Assembly: GCF_947495255.1 (NCBI RefSeq) | Contig: NZ_CANLYI010000012.1 | Span: 25,238-89,237, forward strand | Reading direction: 5' to 3' | DNA from: an uncultured Winogradskyella sp. | Lineage (GTDB): Bacteria > Bacteroidota > Bacteroidia > Flavobacteriales > Flavobacteriaceae | DNA: 64,000 nucleotides | In this document: positions 1-9,055 of the stretch, piece after piece | Position numbering within the stretch: the first letter of the stretch is position 1 | How the letters are laid out: every line of letters starts with the position of its first letter | The notes under the pieces: generated by a model | Database searches by the model: none | Told to the model about the DNA's origin: nothing | What the model saw: the letters and a program-made list of their open reading frames with translations, nothing else | Position numbers and translations under genes: made by a program

Positions 1-313
1 CGTAACCCATAGAAAAAGGTCCGTTTTGAGCTTTTGAAGCTGGTGGAACCCAAATAGCATCAATACCTGCGTTACTCCAATCTGCAACTTTAGAGTTTAC
101 TGTATTCCACCAAGTTCCGCCTGCAGGAACATCCCAATAAAAAGCTTGCATCATTACGCCAGAACCAATTGGTTTTAGCCCTACATTTTTTGCGTTAGAA
201 ATATTTGGTTTGGTTGGCTGATTTAATTGTTCTTCTGAAGTTATTTCTTCTTGACTACAATTAAACAAGAATAACACTATGAATGCTATTCCAATACGTT
301 TTAAGTTTATCAT
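1..313 (-). CDS. Alpha-amylase (GH13) lipoprotein, N-terminal part
   Basis: The first 104 residues of a gene that runs off the left edge of the window. The start is an ATG at 313. Residues 1-19 form a lipoprotein signal with a Cys at 19 (FLFNC), so the protein should be lipid-anchored in the envelope. After a Gln/Asn-rich linker comes the first strand of a GH13 barrel ([17 protein letters not shown], then [14 protein letters not shown]), typical of alpha-amylases that cleave alpha-1,4-glucans. The catalytic residues lie outside the window. A LacI-type palindrome sits 66 bp upstream of the start, consistent with sugar-dependent control. Family call is firm; exact substrate is inferred. Confidence 0.85.
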   Translation of the reverse strand, partial: MINLKRIGIAFIVLFLFNCSQEEITSEEQLNQPTKPNISNAKNVGLKPIGSGVMMQAFYWDVPAGGTWWNTVNSKVADWSNAGIDAIWVPPASKAQNGPFSMGY

Positions 314-378
314 AATATTTATTGTTGATTATATCTAAAACTAAAGGAATATAAAGTTTGAACAAAACTCAAAACATT

Positions 379-394
379 ACGAAAACGATTTCGT
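379..394. promoter_or_regulatory. LacI/GalR-type operator upstream of the amylase
   Basis: ACGAAAACGATTTCGT is a 16-base near-perfect palindrome with a central CG and one mismatched pair. This is the classic shape of a LacI-family operator. It lies 66 bp upstream of the alpha-amylase start, where a repressor could cover the promoter. The regulator gene is not in the window. The site is seen; its use by a LacI-family protein is inferred from its form and its neighbour. Confidence 0.6.
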
Positions 395-441
395 GTTAAT
401 AAATCATAGATTTTCACATAAAATAATCGATAAAACGCAAA

Positions 442-467
442 AAACCTACCAAAAAATTGATAGGTTT
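442..467 (-). terminator. Hairpin terminator after the acyl-CoA dehydrogenase
   Basis: Two ten-base arms (442-451 and 458-467) pair around a six-base loop. On the minus strand the one imperfect pair is a G-U wobble and the hairpin runs into a T tract, so it fits termination of transcripts coming from the acyl-CoA dehydrogenase gene, before the amylase promoter region. Confidence 0.6.
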
Positions 468-517
468 TTAATTTTGTATGATTTAACTTATAAAATATAA
501 TCTGATTAAAAATCTAA

Positions 518-560
518 GTTGCAGGTTTATAATCTTTGTTGTCAATTACCATTTTAGCGA
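518..560 (-). repeat. Duplicated 3' end of the acyl-CoA dehydrogenase gene
   Basis: These 43 bases are an exact copy of 608-650, offset by 90 bp. Read on the minus strand they re-encode the end of the dehydrogenase (AKMVIDNKDYKPAT) and close with their own stop, TAG instead of the intact gene's TAA. The copy is a gene-end fragment with no start of its own. Its right edge (552-562) also forms an 11-bp inverted repeat with 574-585. Confidence 0.9.
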
Positions 561-585
561 AATCGAAAAATAATTTTCGCTAAAA
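552..585. other. Inverted repeat between the two gene-end copies
   Basis: TTTTAGCGAAA at 552-562 is the exact reverse complement of bases 574-584, with an 11-base loop. One arm belongs to the duplicated gene end. The structure could act as a terminator for the dehydrogenase transcript or be a by-product of the duplication. Confidence 0.5.
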
Positions 586-603
586 GATAATTATATCGTT
601 GAA

Positions 604-1770
604 TTACGTTGCAGGTTTATAATCTTTGTTGTCAATTACCATTTTAGCGATAATCTCTTTTAAGATTTCAGATGTTCCACCTCCAATTGGACCTAAACGA
701 CTATCTCTAGCCATACGTGCCAATGGATATTCTTCCATATAGCCATAACCACCTAAAAATTGAAGACATTGATAAATAACATCGTCCGCCATCTTAGTTG
801 ATTGTAATTTAGACATTGTTGCTTCTTTTACAACATAGTCGCCCATATCTAAACGTTTTGCAACATAGTAATTAAATTGTTTACAAATTTCCATCTGCGT
901 TTCACAATCTGCATACGTATGTCTTAATGCCTGAAATTTATCAATAGTTCTACCAAATGCAGTTCTTTCTGACATGTATTGTTTTGCATATTCTAAAGCG
1001 AACTCGGCTCTAGCATGAGAATTAACTCCCATAATTAATCTTTCTAATGCAAAATGCTGCATTATATAAGGGAAACCTTGACCTTCTTCGCCCATTATAT
1101 TTGAAGCAGGAATCACCACATTATCAAAAGCAATTTCTCCTGTATCTGATGCTCTCCACCCTAACTTATCTAATTTTGTAGCTGAAATACCAGGTGTATC
1201 TCTATCCATTACAAAAATACTAATACCTTTATTCCCTAATTCTGGACTTGTTTTAGCAGCAACTACTAAATAATCGCTATAAACACCATTAGTAATAAAA
1301 GTTTTTGAACCGTTAATTACATAAGTATCACCTTTTTTAACTGCTGTTGTTCGCATACCTGCAACATCACTACCACCAAAAGGTTCAGTGATACAAAGAC
1401 AACCTATGGCATCACCTAATGCACTAGGTGTTAAATATTTTTCTTTTTGCTCATGGTTTCCTTCTTTGTTAAGGTGCGTCATTGCTAAATATGCATGTGC
1501 CCACATTGCCGCAGCAAAACCACCGGAATTAATGCGTTGCATTTCTTCAAGAAAAATTACAGTATAAAATAAATCTAAATCTAATCCTCCATAAGCTTCT
1601 GGTGTTGCCAAGCCAAAATAACCCATATCTCCAATTTTTTTCCAGATGAAACGTTCTATATGACCCGTTTCTTCCCATTTATCAATATGCGGCACAACTT
1701 CCTTTTTTAAAAAGCCTCTAAGGCTTTCTCTAAATAAATTGTGCTCTTCAGTAAAATATAAATTAGACAT
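604..1770 (-). CDS. Acyl-CoA dehydrogenase
   Basis: A full-length flavin acyl-CoA dehydrogenase of 388 residues, which oxidises an acyl-CoA to the trans-2-enoyl-CoA and passes electrons to ETF. The N-terminal helical domain is followed by the FAD-binding stretch CITEPFGGSD (about 126-135) and the C-terminal signature QFLGGYGYMEEYPLARMARD (about 337-356). The usual catalytic Glu of short and medium-chain enzymes is replaced by Gly (IGGGTSEI, about 362-369), but Glu243 in ALERL matches the catalytic position used by isovaleryl-CoA and long-chain dehydrogenases. This suggests a branched or unusual acyl-CoA substrate. A TATATTTG box lies 22 bp upstream. The last 43 bp are duplicated downstream. 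Confidence 0.93.
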   Translation of the reverse strand: MSNLYFTEEHNLFRESLRGFLKKEVVPHIDKWEETGHIERFIWKKIGDMGYFGLATPEAYGGLDLDLFYTVIFLEEMQRINSGGFAAAMWAHAYLAMTHLNKEGNHEQKEKYLTPSALGDAIGCLCITEPFGGSDVAGMRTTAVKKGDTYVINGSKTFITNGVYSDYLVVAAKTSPELGNKGISIFVMDRDTPGISATKLDKLGWRASDTGEIAFDNVVIPASNIMGEEGQGFPYIMQHFALERLIMGVNSHARAEFALEYAKQYMSERTAFGRTIDKFQALRHTYADCETQMEICKQFNYYVAKRLDMGDYVVKEATMSKLQSTKMADDVIYQCLQFLGGYGYMEEYPLARMARDSRLGPIGGGTSEILKEIIAKMVIDNKDYKPAT

Positions 1771-1783
1771 AAATTGTTGTTTG

Positions 1784-2671
1784 TTATAGGTACAAATATA
1801 GCTTAATTATATCGAATTTTTTGATAGGAAAATCTTCAACTTTTAATAAATCATCAAGAGATTTAAAGCCTTCTCTGAGTGTACGTTCTTCAATAATATG
1901 ATGGGCAATTTCGTAATCAATATATTGTATAGTCACTAATTCGTCTCTAGTTGCGGAATTTAAATTAAAGGTTTTAATAACTCTTGGCGTTTTAACCGTG
2001 AAGTCGTTTTTAATACGTTCAATAACTTCTGGAGATAATCCATAAACTTCACTAAGCTGAATATCTGAAATAAAGCCGCCATTAAATTTACTTCGGTATT
2101 TAATTATTCGCTCAGAGAGTTTTTTTCCTACGCCATACACTTTTTGTAATTGAGATGTTGATGCTAGGTTTAAGTCAATCTTTTGTTTGAAAGTTTTTGG
2201 TGTGTTAGAGTTTGAATAAGAATTACTATACCCTTGATATTTTGGTTTTGGATTTGTTACCCATTCCGGAAATTTAAAATATGGTGAAATGGTTTCTAGA
2301 AATGAATCTGATACTTTAGTAACATTTTGAAAATCTTTGGCTGAATTCACCCACTTGTTATTTTCTCTAAAAGCATGAAGTCTATTTATTTCTTCATTTG
2401 TCATTCCTAAAGTGTAACCTTTATAATCTGTAATGTAATTTGGATTGAAGGGATATATTTTTGGTTTCCTCTTTTCTATTTCAACTAAGCGTAAAGAATC
2501 AACTTCTTTCTTAAAAGTTTCAATTTTATTAGTTTTTTCAGGAATTTCTTGAGCAGCAATTGAGAAAATATTTGGCACAAACCAATAGAAACATTGTACA
2601 ATTACAATAAGTGCCAACAATAAAAAAATCCCATTCCGTTGTTGATTAGAAAACTGGAAATGGGATTTCAT
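1784..2671 (-). CDS. Helix-hairpin-helix (ComEA-like) membrane-anchored protein
   Basis: A protein of 295 residues with one N-terminal membrane helix (about 15-34) and a long extracytoplasmic part. Two clear helix-hairpin-helix units follow: about 165-225 (DLNLASTSQLQKVYGVGKKL) and about 235-292 (FNLNSATRDELVTIQYI). A weaker third unit lies at about 78-130. Such domains bind DNA without sequence preference; ComEA uses them to hold incoming DNA in transformation, but flavobacterial relatives are of unproven role. Located between the dehydrogenase and the symporter on the same strand. Binding of DNA is inferred from the fold only. Confidence 0.8.
   Translation of the reverse strand: MKSHFQFSNQQRNGIFLLLALIVIVQCFYWFVPNIFSIAAQEIPEKTNKIETFKKEVDSLRLVEIEKRKPKIYPFNPNYITDYKGYTLGMTNEEINRLHAFRENNKWVNSAKDFQNVTKVSDSFLETISPYFKFPEWVTNPKPKYQGYSNSYSNSNTPKTFKQKIDLNLASTSQLQKVYGVGKKLSERIIKYRSKFNGGFISDIQLSEVYGLSPEVIERIKNDFTVKTPRVIKTFNLNSATRDELVTIQYIDYEIAHHIIEERTLREGFKSLDDLLKVEDFPIKKFDIIKLYLYL
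1793..1800 (-). promoter_or_regulatory. Bacteroidetes -7 box for the acyl-CoA dehydrogenase
   Basis: TATATTTG on the minus strand matches the Bacteroidetes TAnnTTTG element and lies 22 bp before the start at 1770. It sits inside the last codons of the upstream helix-hairpin-helix gene, so the dehydrogenase can be transcribed on its own. No clear -33 TTG was found at ideal spacing. Confidence 0.5.
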
Positions 2672-2691
2672 ATAATACTTATTAAAATGAT

Positions 2692-4563
2692 TTATGCTTT
2701 TTTAGCTTTTATCGCCTTCATATATTTATTAAGCTCTGCTTTTACTTTAGGGGCAAGAATAACTAAACCAACCATGTTTGGAACCATCATCGCAAAAATC
2801 ATTGCATCTGAGAATCCAATTACAGAACCTAAGCTAATTGAAGCACCTACTATTACAAATAAACAAAACAATACTTTATAAACATACTCTGTCTTTTTTG
2901 TTCTTCCGAATAAATAAGCCCAACCTTGGTAACCATAGTAAGACCAAGAAATCATTGTACTAAACGCGAATAACACAACTGCAACTGTTAATACATAAGG
3001 GAACCATGAAATTACAGATTCAAAAGCACCAGAGGTTAATAAAATAGCATCTGCATCATTTAAACCAGCGTTTGCAGAAGTTACATTTCCTGTAATTACT
3101 AAAACTAAAGCTGTCATAGTACAAACGACAACCGTATCTATAAAAGGCTCTAATAAAGCTACTAAACCTTCTGAAGCTGCATATTTTGTTTTTACTGCTG
3201 AATGTGCAATAGATGCAGAACCTACACCTGCTTCATTTGAAAAAGCTGCTCTTCTAAACCCTTGCACTAATACACCAATTGCTCCACCTGCAACACCTTC
3301 TGGACTAAAAGCTCCATTGAATATTTGTACAAAAGCATCACCTACCATATTAAAGTTAGCAAAGATTACAAATAATGAAGCAGCAACATATATTACGACC
3401 ATAAATGGTACAATTTTATCTGTAACTTTCGCTATCTTCTTAATACCACCTATAATTACAATACCTACTAAAATTGCCATGACTAAACCAAATACCCAAC
3501 GGTATCCGTTCATAAACGATTCTTCACCACCTGTCATATGCTCAAATAACTGAGCTGCTTGGTTAACTTGAAACATGTTACCTCCTCCAAAAGAACCACC
3601 AATAACAAACACAGCAAAAATTCCTGCTAATACTTTGCCTAAACCACCAAGCCCTTTGGATTTAAGACCTTTTGTTAAATAATACATTGGACCACCATAA
3701 ACGGTACCATCTTCATCAATATCTCTATATTTTACACCAAGTGTACATTCTACAAACTTAGAAGCCATACCAAGAAAACCTGCTACAATCATCCAGAACG
3801 TTGCACCTGCGCCACCAACTGATACTGCAATAGCAACACCAGCAATATTTCCTAATCCTACAGTTGCCGATAAGGCTGCAGTTAATGCCTGAAAATGTGA
3901 AACTTCGCCTTCATGATCTTCTACAGCAATAGTTTCTATATTATCTCCTCCTGGCGTAGAATCACCTGCACCAACTAAAGATTCATGATGATCTAATTCA
4001 TCGTATTTTCCTCTTACAATATTTACTGAGGTAAAAAATCCTTTAAAATTTATGAATTTAAAATATAAGGTAAAGTATAATGCTCCTAATATTAATGGAA
4101 ATAACACCCAAAATACTTTAGTGAAAGGAGCGAAAGCTTTAATCTCTAATGAGGATACATTTTTTATATCATTGCTAGAAATAGCAAACGTCCCATCAAC
4201 AATAGTAGCTGAAATACCTTTTGTGATTACTTCAATATTTTCAGCAACTCGCCCTTTGGGCATGGAAACTTTATTAATAAATATTGAATCATTTTTAAGC
4301 ATATAAGAAATGCCTTTTTCTGATTCAAAAACGTTATCACCATCTGAATTAGTGACGAATTTGTTGCTTACATCTAAATCAACTTTTATCTTATTTTCTA
4401 CTTCTCCAAAAGGGATTTGATAAAATATCCCCTCAACAAACCATCCTGTAGCATTCCCAAAAGCATTGTCTATTTTTTGATCAATGCCAATTTCTTGAGC
4501 CTCTTGAGCAAAGTTTAATAAGGGTAGTATAAGCGCAAAAAATGATAGAAGATATTTCTTCAT
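2692..4563 (-). CDS. Sodium:alanine symporter (AGCS family) with extra N-terminal ectodomain
   Basis: An amino-acid carrier-protein family transporter of 623 residues that couples uptake of alanine or glycine to Na+. The family core begins at about residue 225 ([20 protein letters not shown]) and includes [11 protein letters not shown] and [15 protein letters not shown], both hallmark motifs. Unlike the usual 450-500-residue members, it starts with a cleavable signal peptide ([20 protein letters not shown]) and about 130 residues of beta-rich extracytoplasmic sequence before an extra membrane helix at about 153-172. The function of that domain is unknown. The gene is flanked by short gaps and looks like part of a minus-strand run. 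Confidence 0.9.
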   Translation of the reverse strand: MKKYLLSFFALILPLLNFAQEAQEIGIDQKIDNAFGNATGWFVEGIFYQIPFGEVENKIKVDLDVSNKFVTNSDGDNVFESEKGISYMLKNDSIFINKVSMPKGRVAENIEVITKGISATIVDGTFAISSNDIKNVSSLEIKAFAPFTKVFWVLFPLILGALYFTLYFKFINFKGFFTSVNIVRGKYDELDHHESLVGAGDSTPGGDNIETIAVEDHEGEVSHFQALTAALSATVGLGNIAGVAIAVSVGGAGATFWMIVAGFLGMASKFVECTLGVKYRDIDEDGTVYGGPMYYLTKGLKSKGLGGLGKVLAGIFAVFVIGGSFGGGNMFQVNQAAQLFEHMTGGEESFMNGYRWVFGLVMAILVGIVIIGGIKKIAKVTDKIVPFMVVIYVAASLFVIFANFNMVGDAFVQIFNGAFSPEGVAGGAIGVLVQGFRRAAFSNEAGVGSASIAHSAVKTKYAASEGLVALLEPFIDTVVVCTMTALVLVITGNVTSANAGLNDADAILLTSGAFESVISWFPYVLTVAVVLFAFSTMISWSYYGYQGWAYLFGRTKKTEYVYKVLFCLFVIVGASISLGSVIGFSDAMIFAMMVPNMVGLVILAPKVKAELNKYMKAIKAKKA

Positions 4564-4658
4564 GAGTAGTATTTGTTAGTTAGTTTTTAGTTAAAGTTGA
4601 CAAGATGCTAAAAAATATTGAGTTTTTAAAGTCTAAGACGTTAAAATGGTTTCTTCAA

Positions 4659-5681
4659 TTAACCAATATTGTATTCTAAATTAAGTTTTCTTATTTGTTC
4701 TGGTCTACCTAAAACAATAATTTTAGAACCAGGAATCAAAATAGTATCAGCCTCAGGATTAACAATATAATCACCTTTATCATCCTTAAAACCAATGACT
4801 GTACATCCTGTTTTTCTTCGTAAGTCGAGTTGACTAATTGTCTTTAATTCTTTTAAATTATAAAGTTGCTCTACTTTGACTTCTTCAATATTAATATTGC
4901 GTTCGCCAACGATTCCTAGATTATCTATAAACTCTATTAAATCTGGTATTACCACTAAAGAAGCCATGTGATCACCACCAATTCTATCAGGTAGAATAAC
5001 ATTATTTGCACCAGCCAATTTTAATTTATTATAAGAAGTTTCTTGAGATGCTCTACTTATAATACACATCTCCTTATTTATTTGACGTGCAGAAAGCACC
5101 ACAAATAAATTATCTGCATCACTTGGTAAAGCACTAATTAATGTCGTCGCCTTTTGTATACCTGCTTCTATTAATATTTCATCTTCATTGGCATTACCAA
5201 AAATGAAAGGAATATTATCATCTTGAAATTTTTCAATCACCTCTTTGTCTCGTTCAACAATAACAAAGGGTTTGTCATAAGCTAATAACTTCTTAGCAGC
5301 TTGCTTACCGTTACGACCATAACCGCATATAATAATATGATTGGTCATGGCATCAATTTTCTTCTGCATTTTACGTTGTTTTATGTCTTCAAAATTATTT
5401 CTACTTAGAATGTATTCAGTAATAATAGATATAGCATAACCTACAATAACTACACTGGCTAAAATTAGGAATATTGTGAAAATTTTAGATTGTGTATCTA
5501 AAGGATTAACTTCTGCAAAGCCAACAGTTGTAATTGTAATAACTGTCATATAGATGGCATCTAGCCATTCGTAACCAGAAATAAATCTATATCCCAAAAT
5601 ACCGATAGCCATTAAAAACACAAGCATCATTATTGCTGTGTAAATCTTAGATCTATAAAGTCTTAAAAGCGGATTATCCAT
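4659..5681 (-). CDS. Potassium channel with RCK (TrkA-N/TrkA-C) domains
   Basis: A two-helix K+ channel subunit of 340 residues. Membrane helices lie at about 13-31 and 66-90, with the pore filter TTVGF at 51-55. A Rossmann-type RCK domain follows (IIICGYGRNG, 116-125), then a TrkA-C domain at about 255-340. The architecture is that of MthK-like ligand-gated channels, where nucleotide or ion binding to the RCK ring opens the pore. It starts only 6 bp after the end of the PspC-like gene, so the two are probably co-transcribed. Confidence 0.92.
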   Translation of the reverse strand: MDNPLLRLYRSKIYTAIMMLVFLMAIGILGYRFISGYEWLDAIYMTVITITTVGFAEVNPLDTQSKIFTIFLILASVVIVGYAISIITEYILSRNNFEDIKQRKMQKKIDAMTNHIIICGYGRNGKQAAKKLLAYDKPFVIVERDKEVIEKFQDDNIPFIFGNANEDEILIEAGIQKATTLISALPSDADNLFVVLSARQINKEMCIISRASQETSYNKLKLAGANNVILPDRIGGDHMASLVVIPDLIEFIDNLGIVGERNINIEEVKVEQLYNLKELKTISQLDLRRKTGCTVIGFKDDKGDYIVNPEADTILIPGSKIIVLGRPEQIRKLNLEYNIG

Positions 5682-5687
5682 TGTTTA

Positions 5688-5915
5688 TTATAAGTCGAAA
5701 ACCGAAGAACGTTTAGTATAGACTATATCTTTAATTCGCATCCAAAATGCCAGAAAAACATAGAGTGCAAAACCAAAACCTAATGTTACAAAGGTGAGAT
5801 ACATAAATGAAGTTCTTACTATTTTTGCTCTAATCCCTAAACGGTCCGCAATACGTTGACAAACATAATACCCACGCTTTTGAAAATATAATAGTAAGTT
5901 GTGAGACTTATTCAT
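5688..5915 (-). CDS. PspC-like small membrane protein
   Basis: A 75-residue protein whose body (CQRIADRLGIRAKIVRTSF, then a hydrophobic helix) matches the PspC domain, found in phage-shock-type membrane stress proteins. I chose the ATG at 5915, giving MNKSHNLLLYFQKRGYYVC; an in-frame ATG at 5963 would add 16 polar residues that look unlike the family. It lies directly upstream of the potassium channel gene (6-bp gap) and downstream of the DUF2851 gene. Role is not known beyond the domain name. Confidence 0.75.
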   Translation of the reverse strand: MNKSHNLLLYFQKRGYYVCQRIADRLGIRAKIVRTSFMYLTFVTLGFGFALYVFLAFWMRIKDIVYTKRSSVFDL

Positions 5916-6017
5916 GTTTGTTTTTGATTCTTTTTTTGTCACATGTTGTTCGCTATTTATCACACCTTAGGCGATAAATCTTTTAACACGCTCGTTTTAT
6001 ACCGCAAGTTAATTAAA

Positions 6018-7289
6018 TTACTTCACAATTAAGCTATTGCCAACTGCACATTGCAAGCATTTATTTTTATCACAATATTCTTTTTTTAATTGCAATAACG
6101 CTTGTGAGTTTAGAGCATTTTTATCTAAAGGTTTTAAATCTAAAAATTTAGATACAATACTATTATTCTCAATTTTAATTTCTTTTATTAATTGAAATAA
6201 ATCATCTTCACTTGATTTTCCCTGAGCTTTAGCATAACTGAATTTTAAAGGAATAAGTGTGTTAATAATCAGTAAATCTATAAAGGATTTTGTTAATAGT
6301 TTTTTAAAAGCTTTAGACGATTTTGAAAACGTATAATGCGTAGACCAATAACTCGTAACTCCTAAATTAAAGAATTTATAAAATTCATCTTTTGTATTGA
6401 ATTGCATCACCTTGGAAAACAAATTCTGTTCTAAACTATATAAATTAGCAAATTGCGACAATCTAATAGTTGGAAAATTTGGTGGTCTCAACCTAAAAAA
6501 CTGTAAAGGCACAACACCTTGATTACTAAGTTTAAATTTTTGTTTTAAAAATCCGTAGCGATGATTTAAATCTATACAATAAGCATCTTCAATAGTTTTA
6601 TCAAACAATAAATTAGCTTGTCCAAAAAGCAATGCTTCCAAATCTAAAACATCATTTTGAAGTTTTCTTACAATTGAAAAATCAATAGAATTTGATAAAC
6701 TAGCAAATGATTCTCCATTAACTTTTAAACCAAAATTTTTCAATAACATTTTAAAAAGAACAGCTTCCCAATCGTTATTTGATTCTATTAATAAATGTTG
6801 AATAGTTTCCGATTTACGCTCTAAACGTTCTATATACAAACGTTCTAGCCAGTTACTTATTAAGAAATCATCAACTTCTGCAAAACTAGATTCACAATTA
6901 ATCCAAGATTTAGATTGTAGTAGTTTTTGATAATTGTGGATTAAGTTTAAATCTACGTAATGCTTTAACTCTACGGTTGGAATTTCAGAATTATCTTGTC
7001 TAAAAATTTCTGTATCATGCTCCCAAACCACATGTAGAATTACATTATCATAGGCCTTGTCTGTTTCGTGATTATGCACATACCAATCCGAAGATTTTAT
7101 ATGAATCTCTACATTACCAGCCCAAAGTTGGTCGCCAATATGTAACTGTGCGTTAAAAAAATCTGGACCAGCATTATGATTGTGCTGACCGAGTTGAGAA
7201 ATAGAAACAACGTCTGCTTTAGTTGTTTTTAACAATGCTGAATTAAAGGCTTTATGTTTCCAGATGTAGTGAAGAAAATCTTCTTGCAT
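6018..7289 (-). CDS. DUF2851 family protein
   Basis: A 423-residue protein of the Bacteroidetes family DUF2851, recognised from its start (MQEDFLHYIWKHKAF), the GPDFFNAQLHIG segment at about 41-52 and the GNVEIHIKSSDW segment that follows. It ends with a small Cys cluster (CDKNKCLQC) that could bind metal. No signal peptide or membrane helix is seen. The family has no established function; a nuclease-like fold has been suggested by its acidic and GNVEIH motifs, which I treat as speculation. Its first 43 bases are nearly repeated at 10714-10756 in a gene remnant. Confidence 0.88.
   Translation of the reverse strand: MQEDFLHYIWKHKAFNSALLKTTKADVVSISQLGQHNHNAGPDFFNAQLHIGDQLWAGNVEIHIKSSDWYVHNHETDKAYDNVILHVVWEHDTEIFRQDNSEIPTVELKHYVDLNLIHNYQKLLQSKSWINCESSFAEVDDFLISNWLERLYIERLERKSETIQHLLIESNNDWEAVLFKMLLKNFGLKVNGESFASLSNSIDFSIVRKLQNDVLDLEALLFGQANLLFDKTIEDAYCIDLNHRYGFLKQKFKLSNQGVVPLQFFRLRPPNFPTIRLSQFANLYSLEQNLFSKVMQFNTKDEFYKFFNLGVTSYWSTHYTFSKSSKAFKKLLTKSFIDLLIINTLIPLKFSYAKAQGKSSEDDLFQLIKEIKIENNSIVSKFLDLKPLDKNALNSQALLQLKKEYCDKNKCLQCAVGNSLIVK
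7247..7289 (-). repeat. Direct repeat A1 (5' end of DUF2851 gene)
   Basis: The first 43 coding bases of the DUF2851 gene match 10714-10756 at 41 of 43 positions, in the same orientation. The two copies flank the kinase and FIST genes. See the matching copy in the remnant at 10565-10756. Confidence 0.9.
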
Positions 7290-7324
7290 TTATCGAAAAT
7301 AATAAAAATTTTACTGATAAAAAA

Positions 7325-9055
7325 TCAAATAGCATATTGACTCTTGTGACTATAGAATTTTAAAAGCTCATGTAATTCATTAACATCAAATGGCTTACTC
7401 AAATAACCATTCATTTTATAGCGTTCGGTTTTTTCTCTAACTTCTACTTCAGAGAAAGCTGTTAATGGCACAATCGGAATTGTAGATTTACTTGTGTCAT
7501 CCATTTTTCTAATAATTTTAGCTGTATCATAACCATCTAAAACTGGCATTTGCAAATCCATTAAAATAATATCAAAATCTTTTTTAGCATATATATCTAA
7601 GACCTCTTGCCCATTTTTGGCTATTTCGTATTCAACTTTCCATCGTCTCAATAGTTTAGTCATTACTAAAATATTAATTGTATTATCTTCTGCCAAGAGT
7701 ACTCTTAAATTTATAGGTTGTGTTTTAGCACTACTATGCGCTATTTCTGTAGTTAGCATTTTAGAATGTCTAAATTCAATTTCGAACCAAAACTTAGAAC
7801 CAGCACCTATTTTACTCTCTAACTGTAATTCGCTATTCTGAATTTTTAATAATTGTTTACTTATATATAAACCAAGACCAGATCCTCCGTACAAAGCAGT
7901 AGTATTTTCGTTTGCCTGTACAAAACTTTTAAAAATATCCTTTTGTTTATCATAAGACACACCAATACCTGTATCGATTATATTAAATCTAACTACTGTA
8001 GTATCGTTTAATGATTTCACCTTTTCTATTCTAAATACAATTCCACCTTTATGCGTAAACTTAATTGCATTACTAAGTAAGTTTTTTAAAACTTGAGATA
8101 ATTTTAGTTGATCACCTATAAGCATTACTGGTATAGCACTCTCAATTTCAACATTAAAACTTAGATTTTTACTTAACGTTGTTTGTTTAAAATGATGTTT
8201 AATATTCTGAATTAACTCTATAAAATTAAAGTCCTTTTCTTTTATCTCTATTTCTTCAGATTTGTATTTATTAAGGTTTAGTAAATCATTTATTAAGCCT
8301 AATAAATGTTCGCTAGAATACTTTAAAACTTCTAGATTCTCTAACTGAGATGGTAAAAAATCTTCCATTAACAGAATATCTGACATCCCAATAACAGCAT
8401 TTAAAGGCGTTCTTATCTCGTGAGACATTGTCGATAAAAACTCATCCTTAGTTTTATTTGCTTGTTTTAACTCAATTTCCGTTTCTTTAAGCTTGGTTAT
8501 ATCCATTAAAGTACCAATTGCACCATCTGCCATACCTTGTATACAATACGTTGGTACTAACCTTAATTCTACCCAAATTTTTTCACCTGTAGGTTTAACA
8601 AATTCGAATATAGTATTGAAGTCATGTTTACTTTCATGTAAAACCTTAGTTATTTTTTGTTCTTGATATTTATTAATGCCTTTAAAAAAGTCCTTGTAAT
8701 TTTTATTTAATGAATCTTTTATAGAAAGTCCAAACATCTCTTCGAACGCATGATTAAGATATTTAAAATCACCATTAAAGTCTGTTTTAAAAATGACACC
8801 TTCTATATTATTTACAATAGTGTTTAGTTTAGATTCTACATTAACAATCTCAGACTTTAAAGCTTTATTTGCCTTATAAAGTTCGTTAGAACTTTTTTCG
8901 AGAATATTCTCTACGTGTTTTATATCTTCATCAAAATCTTCATATGCCTGATTAACAACATTAAAAAAACCTTGAAATTTTTCTAGTTCAGCATCAGTAA
9001 ATCCAGCATTACGAATTTGACGTCTTAACAACCTATGTTTTTTAGTTTCTAACAT
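7325..9055 (-). CDS. PAS-domain hybrid histidine kinase with receiver domain
   Basis: A soluble hybrid sensor kinase of 576 residues. An N-terminal coiled coil (about 30-80) leads into a PAS/PAC domain (about 78-190), a HisKA domain with phospho-acceptor His212 (SHEIRTPLN), an HATPase with DTGIG (361-365) and GGSGLGLYI (390-398), and a C-terminal receiver with phospho-acceptor Asp500 (IILMDLQMP). No membrane helix is present, so it senses inside the cell or through a partner. It overlaps the upstream FIST-domain gene by 7 bp, which strongly suggests that FIST is the sensory partner. No separate output regulator is adjacent. Confidence 0.93.
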   Translation of the reverse strand: MLETKKHRLLRRQIRNAGFTDAELEKFQGFFNVVNQAYEDFDEDIKHVENILEKSSNELYKANKALKSEIVNVESKLNTIVNNIEGVIFKTDFNGDFKYLNHAFEEMFGLSIKDSLNKNYKDFFKGINKYQEQKITKVLHESKHDFNTIFEFVKPTGEKIWVELRLVPTYCIQGMADGAIGTLMDITKLKETEIELKQANKTKDEFLSTMSHEIRTPLNAVIGMSDILLMEDFLPSQLENLEVLKYSSEHLLGLINDLLNLNKYKSEEIEIKEKDFNFIELIQNIKHHFKQTTLSKNLSFNVEIESAIPVMLIGDQLKLSQVLKNLLSNAIKFTHKGGIVFRIEKVKSLNDTTVVRFNIIDTGIGVSYDKQKDIFKSFVQANENTTALYGGSGLGLYISKQLLKIQNSELQLESKIGAGSKFWFEIEFRHSKMLTTEIAHSSAKTQPINLRVLLAEDNTINILVMTKLLRRWKVEYEIAKNGQEVLDIYAKKDFDIILMDLQMPVLDGYDTAKIIRKMDDTSKSTIPIVPLTAFSEVEVREKTERYKMNGYLSKPFDVNELHELLKFYSHKSQYAI

